This document shows, piece after piece, positions 1 to 10,896 of a stretch of DNA of 64,000 nt; within the stretch, counting starts at the first letter, position 1; each line of letters opens with the position of its first letter. The notes below the pieces were generated by a model. The model made no database searches. It was not told the DNA's origin and saw only the letters and a list, made by a program, of their open reading frames with translations. The stretch comes from an uncultured Nocardioides sp. (GTDB lineage Bacteria; Actinomycetota; Actinomycetes; Propionibacteriales; Nocardioidaceae): the NCBI RefSeq assembly GCF_947489365.1, contig NZ_CANLDB010000004.1, positions 1 to 64,000 of the forward strand. Direction: 5' to 3'. A program made the position numbers and the translations under genes.

Positions 1-174
1 GCCACCCACCCGCCACGAGACCCACCACGAACCCCCAGTCATGGGGAACGGTGGAGCAACTGACGGTCACTGAGCAAGGCCCGACAACGCACGTAACGAA
101 CAAGATCTTGACTCCCCTGACAGGGGGTCGCGCGTCCACTCTGCGGTATCTGAACCACCAGACGGTTCACAGAT
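1..174 (+). other. Probable 23S-5S rRNA internal spacer
   Basis: This stretch lies directly before the 5S rRNA, so it is most simply the spacer between 23S and 5S of an rRNA operon whose 16S and 23S genes lie left of the window. I see no coding signal. A C4/G4 hairpin (114-117 with 123-126) could belong to a processing stem. The 23S 3' end was not recognised, so the left boundary is unknown. Confidence 0.6.
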
Positions 175-294
175 GTCACGGCGGCCATGGCGGAGCGGGA
201 AACACCCGGATCCATACCGAACCCGGAAGTTAAGCCCTCCAGCGCCGAAGGTACTGCAGTCGAGAGGCTGTGGGAGACTAGGACGCCGCCGGAC
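175..294 (+). rRNA. rrf: 5S ribosomal RNA
   Basis: Structural RNA of the large ribosomal subunit. The sequence carries the actinobacterial 5S core, including CCGAACCCGGAAGUUAAGCC (about 216-235) and the ending GGGAGACUAGGACGCCGCC. The terminal helix pairs 175-177 and 179-184 with 292-294 and 286-291, leaving A178 bulged. This sets a 120-nt length, normal for 5S. It is the last gene of the rRNA operon because a strong hairpin follows within 20 nt. End positions are inferred from the helix and may be off by one or two bases. Confidence 0.95.
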
Positions 295-312
295 TACTAC
301 GTTGAAGAAAGC

Positions 313-342
313 GAAAGGCCCCTCCTCACGGAGGGGCCTTTC
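313..342 (+). terminator. Rho-independent terminator of the rRNA operon
   Basis: A perfect 13-bp stem (313-325 with 330-342) with a 4-nt loop TCAC follows the 5S gene. It is only 28 bp from the stop codon of the convergent DUF1015 gene, so it may serve both strands. Confidence 0.9.
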
Positions 343-369
343 GTCGTTCCCGGACCGGGTCGGCTGCTA

Positions 370-1512
370 TCAGCCGTCGACCACGGAGCGCATCAGGACG
401 CCCGTCGTCGGCTTCGGCTGGAACGACGTGGCCTTCTCCGGAAGCAGCCCCTGCTCGGAGACGATGCGGTGCACGACGTCGAAGCCGGGAGCCGGCAGCA
501 GCACGGCCGTCGTCCGACCGGGCTCGGTGCGGTGCAGGGCCGCGTCCACCCGGTGCACGTACTCCGTCGCGACGGGCGACGGCTCGAGGTGGGGCAGCAC
601 GTCGTGGTGGAGGACCTCCACGGCGGCGCGACACCGGACGGCGTCCGCGGTCGCGCCCGCGAAGGTGGTGACGGCCCAGCGCTCGCCGTCCGTGAGGACC
701 AGGGAGCCCGGGCCCAGAGCCGCCACGGCGTCGCTCTCGCCCACCTCGGCCCACTCCAGACCGGGGGCCTGCCGTACCGCCGCCCGCAGGGAGTCGAGCC
801 CGACCCCGCGGAGCACGCGGTGGATGGCCCCGAGGAACAGGGGCGTGTCGTCCTGGTCGACGAGCATCACGAGCCCGCGGTCCCAGGCCGTGCCCGGCTG
901 CTCCTGCGACAGGCGCAGGTAGGCGGCGTACCGGTGGTGCCCGTCGGCGATCACCGCCTGGGTCTGCTGCAGGGAGTCCTGCAGCGCGCGGACGGCGGCC
1001 GGCTCCCGCACCGCCCAGATCCGGTGCCGCTGCCCCTCGGCGTCCTCGAAGGACTGCCAGGGCTCGGCGGCCATCGCGCGGTACACCGCGGCGCGGGTGA
1101 CGGGCCGTGCCCGGTGGACGAGCAGGATCGGAGCCGGGTTGACGCCCATGTCGCGCATGCGGTCGGTGAGCTCGGCGGCCTGGTCGAGGTGCACGCCCTC
1201 GTGGGGCAGCACCGCCGGCTCGACCGAGCCCTCGGTGAGGTGGGTGAGGTCCAGCGACCCCACGAGGCCCCGCACCGTGATGCCGGACGTCGTGTACTCG
1301 TGCACGTACACCGCGGCCTGCGGGTCGCGGACCAGCCGTCCACCGGCCTCCCACTCGTCCAGACGCTCCGTCACGGCTCGGTAGGGTCGCGCCAGGACGC
1401 GCGCCACACCACGATGACCGGTGCGGCGGGGGTCCAGGCTGATCGCCCGGAACGGCAGCAGCCGGAACGGCGCGGCCACCACGGGTGGCGTCGTCACCGT
1501 CACCTCGTCCAC
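370..1512 (-). CDS. DUF1015 family protein
   Basis: Protein of 380 residues of the DUF1015 family. Some archaeal members are ADP-dependent serine kinases (SerK); most bacterial members have no proven activity. Family-like features are the N-terminal RLLPFRAI segment and the central IADGHHRYAAYL motif, which is the family hallmark. The GTG at 1512 was chosen over longer readings because a TACGAT hexamer sits 6 nt upstream and the longer N-terminus is arginine/proline-rich shadow. It is divergent from the HAD phosphatase gene with 44 bp between them. Function beyond the family is unknown. Confidence 0.85.
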   Translation of the reverse strand: MDEVTVTTPPVVAAPFRLLPFRAISLDPRRTGHRGVARVLARPYRAVTERLDEWEAGGRLVRDPQAAVYVHEYTTSGITVRGLVGSLDLTHLTEGSVEPAVLPHEGVHLDQAAELTDRMRDMGVNPAPILLVHRARPVTRAAVYRAMAAEPWQSFEDAEGQRHRIWAVREPAAVRALQDSLQQTQAVIADGHHRYAAYLRLSQEQPGTAWDRGLVMLVDQDDTPLFLGAIHRVLRGVGLDSLRAAVRQAPGLEWAEVGESDAVAALGPGSLVLTDGERWAVTTFAGATADAVRCRAAVEVLHHDVLPHLEPSPVATEYVHRVDAALHRTEPGRTTAVLLPAPGFDVVHRIVSEQGLLPEKATSFQPKPTTGVLMRSVVDG

Positions 1513-1524
1513 CCCACGATCGTA
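1513..1524 (-). promoter_or_regulatory. Leaderless -10 box for DUF1015 gene
   Basis: TACGAT on the minus strand (1519-1524), 6 nt before GTG 1512. No -35 consensus and no Shine-Dalgarno sequence is visible. Confidence 0.45.
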
Positions 1525-1556
1525 GGGCGGACCCTCGCGGAGCGAAGGAGACCCTC

Positions 1557-2552
1557 GTGCTGCCGGACTCACCGCCGCTGGTGGAGACCCACGACCTGGT
1601 GATGCTCGACCTCGACGGGGTCGTCTACGTCGGCCCCGATCCCGTGCCCGGCGCGGCGGACCACCTGGCGGCGGCACGCGACGCCGGTGCCCGGCTGGCC
1701 TTCGTGACGAACAACGCCTCGCGCCCCGCCGCGGTGGTCGCCGAGCGCCTCACCGGGTTCGGTGTGCCCGCCGAGGTCGACGACGTCGTCACCTCCGCGC
1801 AGGCCTCCGCCCGGCTCGTCGTCGACGAGCACGGCGAGGGCGCCCGGGTGCTGCTGCTGGGCGGGGAGGGCCTGGACGCCGCCGTTCGCGAGGTCGGCCT
1901 CGAGCCCGTCGGGCTGGACGGCGACCCCGTCGTCCTCCTGACCGGCTACGGGCCCGACGTCCTGTGGAGCGACATCATGAGCGCCGCGGTCGCCGTCGAG
2001 GGTGGCCTGGCCTGGGTGGCGTCCAACACCGACCACACCATCCCCACCGCCCGCGGACGGGCCCCCGGCCACGGGGTCCTGGTCGACATGCTCCGCCGCT
2101 ACACCGGCGTCGAGCCCACGGTGGCGGGCAAGCCGCAGCCCCCGCTGCTGCACGAGACCATCCGCCGGGTCGGCGGCGAGCGTCCCCTCATGGTCGGCGA
2201 CCGTGTCGACACCGACATCGAGGGCGCGCACGCCGTCGGGGTCGACTCGCTGCTGGTCCTCACCGGCGTCACGGGTCTGCCCGAGCTGGCGGGGATCGCC
2301 GCCGAGCACCGCCCCACCCACCTCGCCCCCGACCTCGGTGGGCTGCACGAGCCGCACCGGGCGCCGCGTCGGGGTGACGACGGCTGGGAGGCCGACGGGT
2401 GGACGGCCACCGTCACCGACGGCTCGCTCGCCGTGTCCGGCGACGGGGGAGATGCGGACTGGTGGCGCACCGCGGCCTGCGCGCTGTGGGAGCACCTCGA
2501 CGAGCACGGCTCGCCCGCGGACGTCGACGGCGTCACCCCGCCCGGCCGGTAG
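1557..2552 (+). CDS. HAD-IIA family phosphatase (NagD/glycerol-3-phosphate phosphatase-like)
   Basis: Cytoplasmic 331-residue haloacid-dehalogenase hydrolase of class IIA. The nucleophile motif is MLDLDGVVYVG with Asp18 and Asp20; the FVTNNASRP motif II follows, then a C2-type cap, then GKPQPPLL (Lys motif) and MVGDRVDTDIEGA (acidic motif IV). The C-terminal 60 residues form an extra tail after the catalytic core. The M. tuberculosis gene in this position (Rv1692) dephosphorylates glycerol 3-phosphate in lipid polar-head recycling, so that is the likeliest role; substrate is inferred from synteny. Start GTG 1557 has a GAAGGAG ribosome-binding site at 1544-1550. Four tightly packed genes follow. 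Confidence 0.88.
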   Translation: MLPDSPPLVETHDLVMLDLDGVVYVGPDPVPGAADHLAAARDAGARLAFVTNNASRPAAVVAERLTGFGVPAEVDDVVTSAQASARLVVDEHGEGARVLLLGGEGLDAAVREVGLEPVGLDGDPVVLLTGYGPDVLWSDIMSAAVAVEGGLAWVASNTDHTIPTARGRAPGHGVLVDMLRRYTGVEPTVAGKPQPPLLHETIRRVGGERPLMVGDRVDTDIEGAHAVGVDSLLVLTGVTGLPELAGIAAEHRPTHLAPDLGGLHEPHRAPRRGDDGWEADGWTATVTDGSLAVSGDGGDADWWRTAACALWEHLDEHGSPADVDGVTPPGR

Positions 2553-2562
2553 CGTGCGGGAC
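2550..2562 (+). promoter_or_regulatory. Leaderless -10 box overlapping a stop codon
   Basis: TAGCGT (2550-2555) lies 7 nt before GTG 2563. Its first three bases are the TAG stop codon of the phosphatase gene. Confidence 0.4.
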
Positions 2563-2721
2563 GTGGACGACGAGGACCAGACCGAAGCCGACCTCGCGGA
2601 GGCAGGGGTCGTCGAGGCCGCGGTGGCGGCGCTCGACGGGCTCGAGGACCGCCCGGTCGGCGAGCACCTCGCGGCGTACGAGCAGGCCCACCGCGAGCTG
2701 CGGGCGGCTCTCGAGGTCTGA
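2563..2721 (+). CDS. Small acidic conserved protein (Rv1693 position)
   Basis: A 52-residue acidic protein with one predicted amphipathic helical stretch (VVEAAVAALDGLEDRPVGEH, then LAAYEQAHRELRAALEV). It fills the gap between the phosphatase and tlyA; M. tuberculosis has a similarly tiny unnamed gene (Rv1693) at exactly this place, which is the main reason to believe it is real. GTG 2554 is an alternative start giving three more residues. GTG 2563 is preferred because of the spacing to the upstream -10-like hexamer. The stop overlaps the tlyA start (TGATG). No function is known; a partner role for TlyA or the phosphatase is only a guess. Confidence 0.7.
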   Translation: MDDEDQTEADLAEAGVVEAAVAALDGLEDRPVGEHLAAYEQAHRELRAALEV

Positions 2722-3554
2722 TGGCCCGCTCCGGCAGCCCGCGTCGACAGCGCCTCGACGCCGAGCTCGTACGTCGGGGGCTCGCGCGGTCCCGTGGTGA
2801 CGCCGCCGCGCTGGTCGACGCCGGCCGCGTCACCGTCGCCGGCGTGGTCGCGACCAAGCCCGCCACCGCCGTCTCGCTCGACGTCGCCGTCGTCGTGCGC
2901 GAGGACCCCGACGACCCCGGCTACGTCTCCCGCGGGGGGCACAAGCTGGCCGGGGCCCTGGACGCCTTCGTGCCCCAGGGGCTGCGGGTGGAAGGCCGAC
3001 GCTGCCTCGACGCAGGCGCCTCCACGGGCGGCTTCACCGACGTCCTGCTGCGCGCGGGGGTCTCCCGGGTCGCGGCGGTCGACGTGGGCTACGGCCAGCT
3101 CGCCTGGAGCATCCGGACCGACGAGCGGGTCGACGTCCACGACCGCACCCACATCAGGGACGTCACGACGGAGCTCCTGGGCGGAGCGGTCGACGTCGTG
3201 GTCGGCGACCTCTCGTTCATCTCGCTGCGCCTGCTCCTGGCGCCCCTGGTCGCCGTGACCGACCCCGACGGCGACCTGGTGCTGATGGTCAAGCCGCAGT
3301 TCGAGGTGGGCAAGGACCGGGTCGGCAAGGGCGGGGTCGTCCGCGACCCCGCCCTCCACCTGGAGAGCGTGCAGGGGGTCCTGGCCGAGGCCGACCGCCT
3401 CGGGTGGGGCGTGGTCGGCGTGGTCCGCAGCCCGCTGCCGGGCCCGTCGGGCAACGTCGAGTTCTTCACGTGGCTGCGCCGAGGTCCCGCGCAGCTGGAC
3501 GCGGAGGCCGTGGCCGCGGCGGTGTCGGAGCGGGGTGAGAGGCTGGCGCCGTGA
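2721..3554 (+). CDS. tlyA: TlyA family rRNA 2'-O-methyltransferase
   Basis: SAM-dependent methyltransferase of 277 residues. In mycobacteria TlyA methylates the ribose of 16S C1409 and 23S C1920, which affects capreomycin sensitivity. Residues 1-65 form an S4 RNA-binding domain (RLDAELVRRGLARSR), followed by the linker YVSRGGHKL and the FtsJ-like Rossmann domain with SAM motif LDAGASTGGFTDVLL. Catalytic-type residues of the K-D-K-E set are visible as Lys in GGHKLA, Asp in VVGDLSF and Lys in MVKPQFE. The start ATG overlaps the previous stop (TGATG) and the end overlaps nadK by 4 nt, so translation is coupled. Confidence 0.95.
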   Translation: MARSGSPRRQRLDAELVRRGLARSRGDAAALVDAGRVTVAGVVATKPATAVSLDVAVVVREDPDDPGYVSRGGHKLAGALDAFVPQGLRVEGRRCLDAGASTGGFTDVLLRAGVSRVAAVDVGYGQLAWSIRTDERVDVHDRTHIRDVTTELLGGAVDVVVGDLSFISLRLLLAPLVAVTDPDGDLVLMVKPQFEVGKDRVGKGGVVRDPALHLESVQGVLAEADRLGWGVVGVVRSPLPGPSGNVEFFTWLRRGPAQLDAEAVAAAVSERGERLAP

Positions 3555-4510
3555 CCGACCACCTCGCCGCGGAGCCCACCGCGGGACGCCGCGTGCTGCT
3601 CCTCGCGCACACCGGACGGGCCGAGTCGTGCGCGGTCGCCAAGGCCTGTGCCGAGGCCCTCGCCGGGCGTGGCGTCGCCGTCCGGCTGCTGCCGGGCGAG
3701 GCCGCCGACCTGATCGGCGACGGTCCCGTGCCGGCCGGTCACGAGGTCTGGTCCCCCGAGGACGCCGGCCCCGGCGGGCCGGGTGCCGGCTGCGAGCTGG
3801 CCGTCGTCATCGGCGGTGACGGCACGATCCTGCGGGCGGCCGAGGTCACCCGCGACTCGGGCATCCCGCTGCTCGGGGTCAACCTGGGCCACGTCGGCTT
3901 CCTGGCCGAGGCCGAGCAGGACGACCTCGCCGTGACCATCGACGCCGTCGTGGACCGCAGCTACGACATCGAGGACCGCCTCACCCTCGAGGTCCTGGTG
4001 CTGCTCGACGGCGAGGTCCTGACGCGGACCTTCGCGGTCAACGAGGCCAGCGTGGAGAAGGCGGAGCGGCAGCGGATGGTCGAGGTGCTCGTCGAGGTCG
4101 ACGGCCGGCCCCTGTCCCGCTGGGGCTGCGACGGCGTCGTGCTCGCCACCCCGACCGGCTCCACGGCGTACAACTTCAGCGCCGGCGGCCCGGTCGTGTG
4201 GCCGCAGGTCGAGGCCATGCTCATGGTGCCGATCAGCGCCCACGCCCTGTTCGCGCGACCGCTGGTCGTGGACCCCCGGTCGGTGATGTCGGTCGAGGTC
4301 CAGGACCGCCCCGACGGCGCCGGGGTGCTCTGGTGCGACGGCCGCCGGACCGTCGACCTGGTGCCGGGGGCCCGGGTCGAGGTGCGCCGCGGTGAGCGTC
4401 CGCTGCGGCTCGTCCGGCTGCACCAGGCGCCGTTCTCGGACCGGCTCGTCGCCAAGTTCCGCCTGCCGGTCGCCGGCTGGCGCGGCGCGCCCGGCCCCGG
4501 GGAGGGCTGA
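3551..4510 (+). CDS. nadK: NAD kinase
   Basis: Phosphorylates NAD to NADP with ATP or polyphosphate in the cytoplasm. The 319-residue protein has the family signature VVIGGDGTILRAAE (GGDG at 88-91), the NE/D motif FAVNEASVEKA and the substrate segment TPTGSTAYNFSAGGPVV. Start is GTG 3551 in a GTGA overlap with the tlyA stop. An internal low-complexity Gly/Pro loop near residues 65-80 (PEDAGPGGPGAG) is typical of actinobacterial forms. It belongs to the tlyA-nadK-recN operon. Confidence 0.96.
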   Translation: MTDHLAAEPTAGRRVLLLAHTGRAESCAVAKACAEALAGRGVAVRLLPGEAADLIGDGPVPAGHEVWSPEDAGPGGPGAGCELAVVIGGDGTILRAAEVTRDSGIPLLGVNLGHVGFLAEAEQDDLAVTIDAVVDRSYDIEDRLTLEVLVLLDGEVLTRTFAVNEASVEKAERQRMVEVLVEVDGRPLSRWGCDGVVLATPTGSTAYNFSAGGPVVWPQVEAMLMVPISAHALFARPLVVDPRSVMSVEVQDRPDGAGVLWCDGRRTVDLVPGARVEVRRGERPLRLVRLHQAPFSDRLVAKFRLPVAGWRGAPGPGEG

Positions 4511-4514
4511 GCCG

Positions 4515-6275
4515 GTGTTCGAGGAGATCCGCATCACCGGGCTGGGCGTCATCGACTCCTCGACCCTCGAGCTCGGCACCGGACCCGGGCTCACCGTCAT
4601 CACCGGCGAGACCGGTGCGGGCAAGACCATGGTCGTCACCGCCCTGGGGCTGCTGCTCGGCGGGCGGGCCGACTCCGGCGCCGTCCGCGCGGGCCGCTCC
4701 AGCGCCCGCGTCGAGGGCCTCGTGCGGGCCGGCGCGTCACCGGGTCTCGCCGACGAGGTCGAGGAGGCCGGGGGCGAGGTCGAGGACGACACCGTCCTGC
4801 TCGCCCGCACCATCTCGGCGGAGGGCCGCAGTCGGGCCTTCGTCGGCGGCGCCTCCGTCCCCGCCTCCGTCCTGGCCCGCCTCGCCGAGCCGCTCGTCGC
4901 CGTCCACGGCCAGTCCGACCAGCACCGCCTGCTCCGGGCCTCCGCCCAGCGGGAGGCCCTGGACCGGTTCGGCGCCGCTGCGCTCGCCGAGCCCCTCGGC
5001 GCCTGGCGGGTCGCCCACGCCGACCTCGTCGCCACCGAGCGCCGCCTCGCCGAGGTCCTCGGCGCCACCCGGGAGCGCGCCCGCGAGGCGGAGACCCTCC
5101 GGGAGGCGCTGGCGCGGATCGAGGAGGTCGACCCGGTCCCCGGGGAGGACGCAGCCCTCGCCGCCGAGGAGTCCCGCCTCGGGCACTCCGAGGAGCTGCG
5201 CACCGCCGCCGAGCAGGCCCGCGAGGCCCTGTCCAGCGAGTCCGGCGGGGCCGACGCCGTCGCCACCGTCGGTGCCGCGCGCTCGCTGCTCGAGTCCGTC
5301 CGCGACCACGACCCCGCGGCCGCCGAGCTGGCCGACCGCGCCACCGAGGTCAGCTACCTGCTCTCCGACCTCGCCTCCGACGTGGCGTCGTACGCGACCG
5401 GGCTCGACGTCGACCCCGCCCGCCTGGCTGCCGTCTCCGAGCGCCGCGCCGCCCTCACGGCGCTGACACGGACGTACGCCGACACCCTCGACGAGGTGCT
5501 CGCGTGGGCCGAGCGCGGCTCGGCCCGCCTGCTCGAGCTCGACGGCACCGACGACGAGATCGAGGCCCTGCGCACGCGCCGCGACGCGCTGCGCGCGGAG
5601 CTCGCCACCACGGGCGCCCGCCTCTCCGCCCTGCGCGAGGAGGCCGCGGTCCGGCTGTCCACCGAGGTGGGGGAGGAGCTCACGCGGCTCGCGATGCCCC
5701 ACGCCGTCGTCGAGGTCCGGGTCACCCAGGCCGAGTCCACCGCCCCCGCGACGCCCAACGACCCCGCGCCGGGGGACCCGCTGCGCGTGGGGAAGCGGTG
5801 GCTCGCGCACACCGCCTCCGGGCTCGACGAGGTCGAGCTCCTGCTCGCCGCCAACGCCGGCGCCCAGGCCCGTCCGCTGCACAAGGGCGCCTCGGGCGGT
5901 GAGCTGTCACGGGTGATGCTCGCCCTCGAGGTCACCCTGGCCGGGACCAGCCCCGTGCCCACGTTCGTCTTCGACGAGGTCGACGCCGGTGTCGGCGGGC
6001 GTGCCGCCGTCGAGGTCGGACGGCGCCTCGCGCGGCTCGCCCGGACCGCCCAGGTCCTGGTCGTCACCCACCTGCCCCAGGTCGCCGCCTTCGCCGACCG
6101 CCACGTCGTGGTCGAGAAGGCCAGCGACGGCTCCGTGACCACGTCGGGGCTCACCGTGCTCGACGAGGCCGACCGCGAGCGGGAGCTGTCGCGGATGCTC
6201 GCCGGTGTCGACGACTCCGACTCCGCGATGGCGCACGCCCGCGAGCTCCTCGAGTCCGCCCGCAGCACCACCTGA
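4515..6275 (+). CDS. recN: DNA repair protein RecN
   Basis: SMC-like ATPase of 586 residues that acts early in double-strand-break repair. Walker A is GETGAGKT at 31-38; the VHGQSDQHRLLR motif follows; a long central alanine/arginine/glutamate-rich coiled coil spans roughly 150-440; then come the ABC signature SGGELSRVMLALE, Walker B TFVFDEVDAGVGG and the VVTHLPQVAAFAD switch. GTG 4515, 4 nt after the nadK stop, gives the correct N-terminus (VFEEIRITGLGV); an upstream in-frame ATG inside nadK is rejected as it would add unrelated residues. Confidence 0.96.
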   Translation: MFEEIRITGLGVIDSSTLELGTGPGLTVITGETGAGKTMVVTALGLLLGGRADSGAVRAGRSSARVEGLVRAGASPGLADEVEEAGGEVEDDTVLLARTISAEGRSRAFVGGASVPASVLARLAEPLVAVHGQSDQHRLLRASAQREALDRFGAAALAEPLGAWRVAHADLVATERRLAEVLGATRERAREAETLREALARIEEVDPVPGEDAALAAEESRLGHSEELRTAAEQAREALSSESGGADAVATVGAARSLLESVRDHDPAAAELADRATEVSYLLSDLASDVASYATGLDVDPARLAAVSERRAALTALTRTYADTLDEVLAWAERGSARLLELDGTDDEIEALRTRRDALRAELATTGARLSALREEAAVRLSTEVGEELTRLAMPHAVVEVRVTQAESTAPATPNDPAPGDPLRVGKRWLAHTASGLDEVELLLAANAGAQARPLHKGASGGELSRVMLALEVTLAGTSPVPTFVFDEVDAGVGGRAAVEVGRRLARLARTAQVLVVTHLPQVAAFADRHVVVEKASDGSVTTSGLTVLDEADRERELSRMLAGVDDSDSAMAHARELLESARSTT

Positions 6276-6337
6276 GCCCCGACGCGCCGTCCGACCTGCC
6301 GGGAGGCGGGGTCCGCCGGTGCCAGCATGGTCGTCCG

Positions 6338-7546
6338 ATGAGGCTCTCCGTGCGCACCCGCCGTCCCGACACCCAGCCCGGCCTGACGGGCCGCGCCCGC
6401 GTCGTGGGTCGTGCCGTCGGTCGCCGCGACACCACGCTGCGCGGGATGCGACGCGGTGACGTGCTTGTCCTCGACCGCACCGACCTCGACCGGGCCACCG
6501 CCCAGGCCGCGATCGACGCCGGCGTGGCCGCCGTGGTCAACGCCTCGTCGTCGATCTCCGGCCGGTTCCCCACCCTCGGCGCGGGCCTGCTGGCCGACGC
6601 GGGCGTCGTCCACCTCGACCGGGTCGGGGTGAGGGTCCTGGACGCCGTCCGGGACGGCGCCGAGGTGCGGATCCACGAGGGCCGCCTGCACGCGGAGGGG
6701 TCCGACCCGCTCGAGGGGCGCGTCCTCGACGCCGCGAGCGTGGTGGAGCTGCAGGGCGAGGCGCGGACCTCCATGAGCGCCCACCTCGAGTCCCTGACCC
6801 TGCACACCGGCGAGTTCCTGCGTCGCGAGCACCGGCTGCTGCTGCACGGCGCCGGCCTGCCGGACCCCTCGACCACCATGGCCGGCCGTCCCGTCGTGGT
6901 CGTGGGCGCCGGCCACGAGCACCGCGCCGAGCTGCGCGCGGTCCGGGCCTTCGTCCGCGAGCAGCGCCCCGTGGTGATCGGCGTGGACACCGGCGCCGTG
7001 GTCGCCTCCGACGTGGGCATGCCGCCCGACGTCGTCGTGGTCTCCGCGCCCGACGACGACCGCGGTCTGCCGCCGGCCGCCGTCCTGCGCCGGGCCTCCG
7101 ACGTCGTCCTGGTCGAGCCCCGGGGCGGGACCGCCGGCGACACCGACGCCCGCCTCGCCCGGCTCGGCCTGACGCCGCTCACCCTGCGCACCGCCGCCAC
7201 CCCGGAGGACGCGGCGCTCCTGCTGGCCCACCACCGCGGCGCCTCGGCCGTCGTCGGGGTCGGCATGCGCGCCACCCTCGAGGAGCTCCTCGACGGTGAC
7301 CGTCCCGGGCTCGGCAGCAGCCACCTCACCCGCCTCGAGATCGGCCCGAAGCTCGTCGACGCCGCCGCCCTGCCCGGGGTGTACGCCGGCCGCGTCGGCC
7401 TGCGCCACGTCGTCGGCGTGCTGCTGGTCGGGCTGCTGGCCCTGCTCGCCGCCGTCCTCGTCACGCCGGTCGGCCAGGAGTGGGCCGCCGCCGGCGTCGA
7501 CGTCGTCGCCGACCTGGTCCGCACCGTGAGGGAGTCGATCCGCTGA
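6338..7546 (+). CDS. steA: Putative cytokinetic ring protein SteA
   Basis: Protein of 402 residues related to Corynebacterium glutamicum SteA and M. tuberculosis Rv1697. SteA localises to the division septum with SteB and affects cell-wall hydrolase activity and lysozyme/ethambutol sensitivity in corynebacteria. The central part resembles thiamine-pyrophosphokinase folds, and one membrane segment sits near the C-terminus (about 357-380, VVGVLLVGLLALLAAVLV). The stop overlaps the next start (TGATG), consistent with a SteA-SteB pair. The weak hexamer CATGGT lies 6 nt before the ATG. Molecular activity is not established. Confidence 0.85.
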   Translation: MRLSVRTRRPDTQPGLTGRARVVGRAVGRRDTTLRGMRRGDVLVLDRTDLDRATAQAAIDAGVAAVVNASSSISGRFPTLGAGLLADAGVVHLDRVGVRVLDAVRDGAEVRIHEGRLHAEGSDPLEGRVLDAASVVELQGEARTSMSAHLESLTLHTGEFLRREHRLLLHGAGLPDPSTTMAGRPVVVVGAGHEHRAELRAVRAFVREQRPVVIGVDTGAVVASDVGMPPDVVVVSAPDDDRGLPPAAVLRRASDVVLVEPRGGTAGDTDARLARLGLTPLTLRTAATPEDAALLLAHHRGASAVVGVGMRATLEELLDGDRPGLGSSHLTRLEIGPKLVDAAALPGVYAGRVGLRHVVGVLLVGLLALLAAVLVTPVGQEWAAAGVDVVADLVRTVRESIR

Positions 7547-8484
7547 TGCCCGCTCCCACCAGCCTGCGACGCCGCCTGGCCCCGGCCGCGGCGACCGTGC
7601 TGGCCCTCGCCGTCGGGATCGCCGTCGGCGCAGGGCCGCTCTCGGACGTCGGGACCGGCACCGACCAGCTCGCCGCCCGCACCGGCGCGGCGCCCGCGCT
7701 CACCGACGCGTCCGCCGTCCGCGCCCTCGAGGCCTCGGGCGCCCTCGCCCTCACCACCGCCCCCCGCGTGTACGACGACCGGCTCGCCGGCCGCGACGTC
7801 GCGATCCTCACGATGCCCGGCGCCGACGACGACGTCGTGGACGGGCTCCGCGAGCAGGTCGCCGCTGCCGGTGCCCGGGTGTCCGGCACCTTCGGCGCCA
7901 CCACCGAGCTGGCCGGTCCGTCCGGCACCGCGCTCGTCGACAGCCTGGGCCGCCGCCTGCTCGCGCAGAACCCGGACCTGCCCGTCGACGCCGACGCGCC
8001 GACGTACGAGCGCATGGGGGGCCTGCTCGGCATGGTGCTGGCCAGCCGCGAGCCCGCCGGACAGCCGCCGGTGCGGGCCACCGACGCGGTCGCCGAGAGC
8101 CTGCGACGCTCCGGTCTGCTCACCGGCCCCGACGCCGTCCGCACCCGCGCGCCGCTGGTGCTGGTCGTCCTCGGCAGCGACGACTCCGCCGGCGACGCCG
8201 GCGCCACACGCTCCGTCGACGCCGTGACCACGGGCCTGCTGACGGGTCTCGCGCAGCGCGCGGTCGGCACGGTCGTGGTCGACGACGTCGCCTCCGGGGC
8301 AGGCGGTGCCATGCGTCGCCTGCGGGACGCCGGCGCGCTCGCCGGGGTCGGCACCGTCGACGGGGTCGACCTCGAGGCGGGCCGTGTCCTGGCCGTCCTG
8401 GCGCTCATCCGCGCCGACGACGGCGTCCGCGGGGCGTGGGGCGTGCACGGCGCCGACGGTCCCGTGCCCACGCCTGCGGGCTGA
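7546..8484 (+). CDS. steB: SteB / MctB family membrane-anchored protein
   Basis: Protein of 312 residues with one N-terminal signal-anchor (about 10-30, LAPAAATVLALAVGIAVGAG), the rest predicted extracytoplasmic. The family covers corynebacterial SteB and mycobacterial MctB (Rv1698), which has been linked to copper efflux and to channel formation; these assignments conflict, so I keep both names. Gene order steA-steB-pyrG matches Rv1697-Rv1698-pyrG. ATG 7546 overlaps the steA stop. No cysteine or histidine cluster that would mark a copper site is evident, which favours the SteB view. Confidence 0.8.
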   Translation: MPAPTSLRRRLAPAAATVLALAVGIAVGAGPLSDVGTGTDQLAARTGAAPALTDASAVRALEASGALALTTAPRVYDDRLAGRDVAILTMPGADDDVVDGLREQVAAAGARVSGTFGATTELAGPSGTALVDSLGRRLLAQNPDLPVDADAPTYERMGGLLGMVLASREPAGQPPVRATDAVAESLRRSGLLTGPDAVRTRAPLVLVVLGSDDSAGDAGATRSVDAVTTGLLTGLAQRAVGTVVVDDVASGAGGAMRRLRDAGALAGVGTVDGVDLEAGRVLAVLALIRADDGVRGAWGVHGADGPVPTPAG

Positions 8485-10853
<2,369 letters not shown>

Positions 10854-10884
10854 CGCCATCGATGACCGGGGACACCGGCATGGC

Positions 10885-10896
10885 TAGGGTGCGGAC
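10885..10896 (+). promoter_or_regulatory. Leaderless promoter for ald
   Basis: TAGGGT (10885-10890) lies 6 nt before GTG 10897. ATGACC at 10862-10867, 17 bp upstream of it, is a fair match to the -35 TTGACC. Confidence 0.55.

Noticed and set aside
173..922. Long plus-strand frames across the 5S rRNA and DUF1015 gene
   Set aside because: They run through a structural RNA and a terminator and are antisense to a recognised family.
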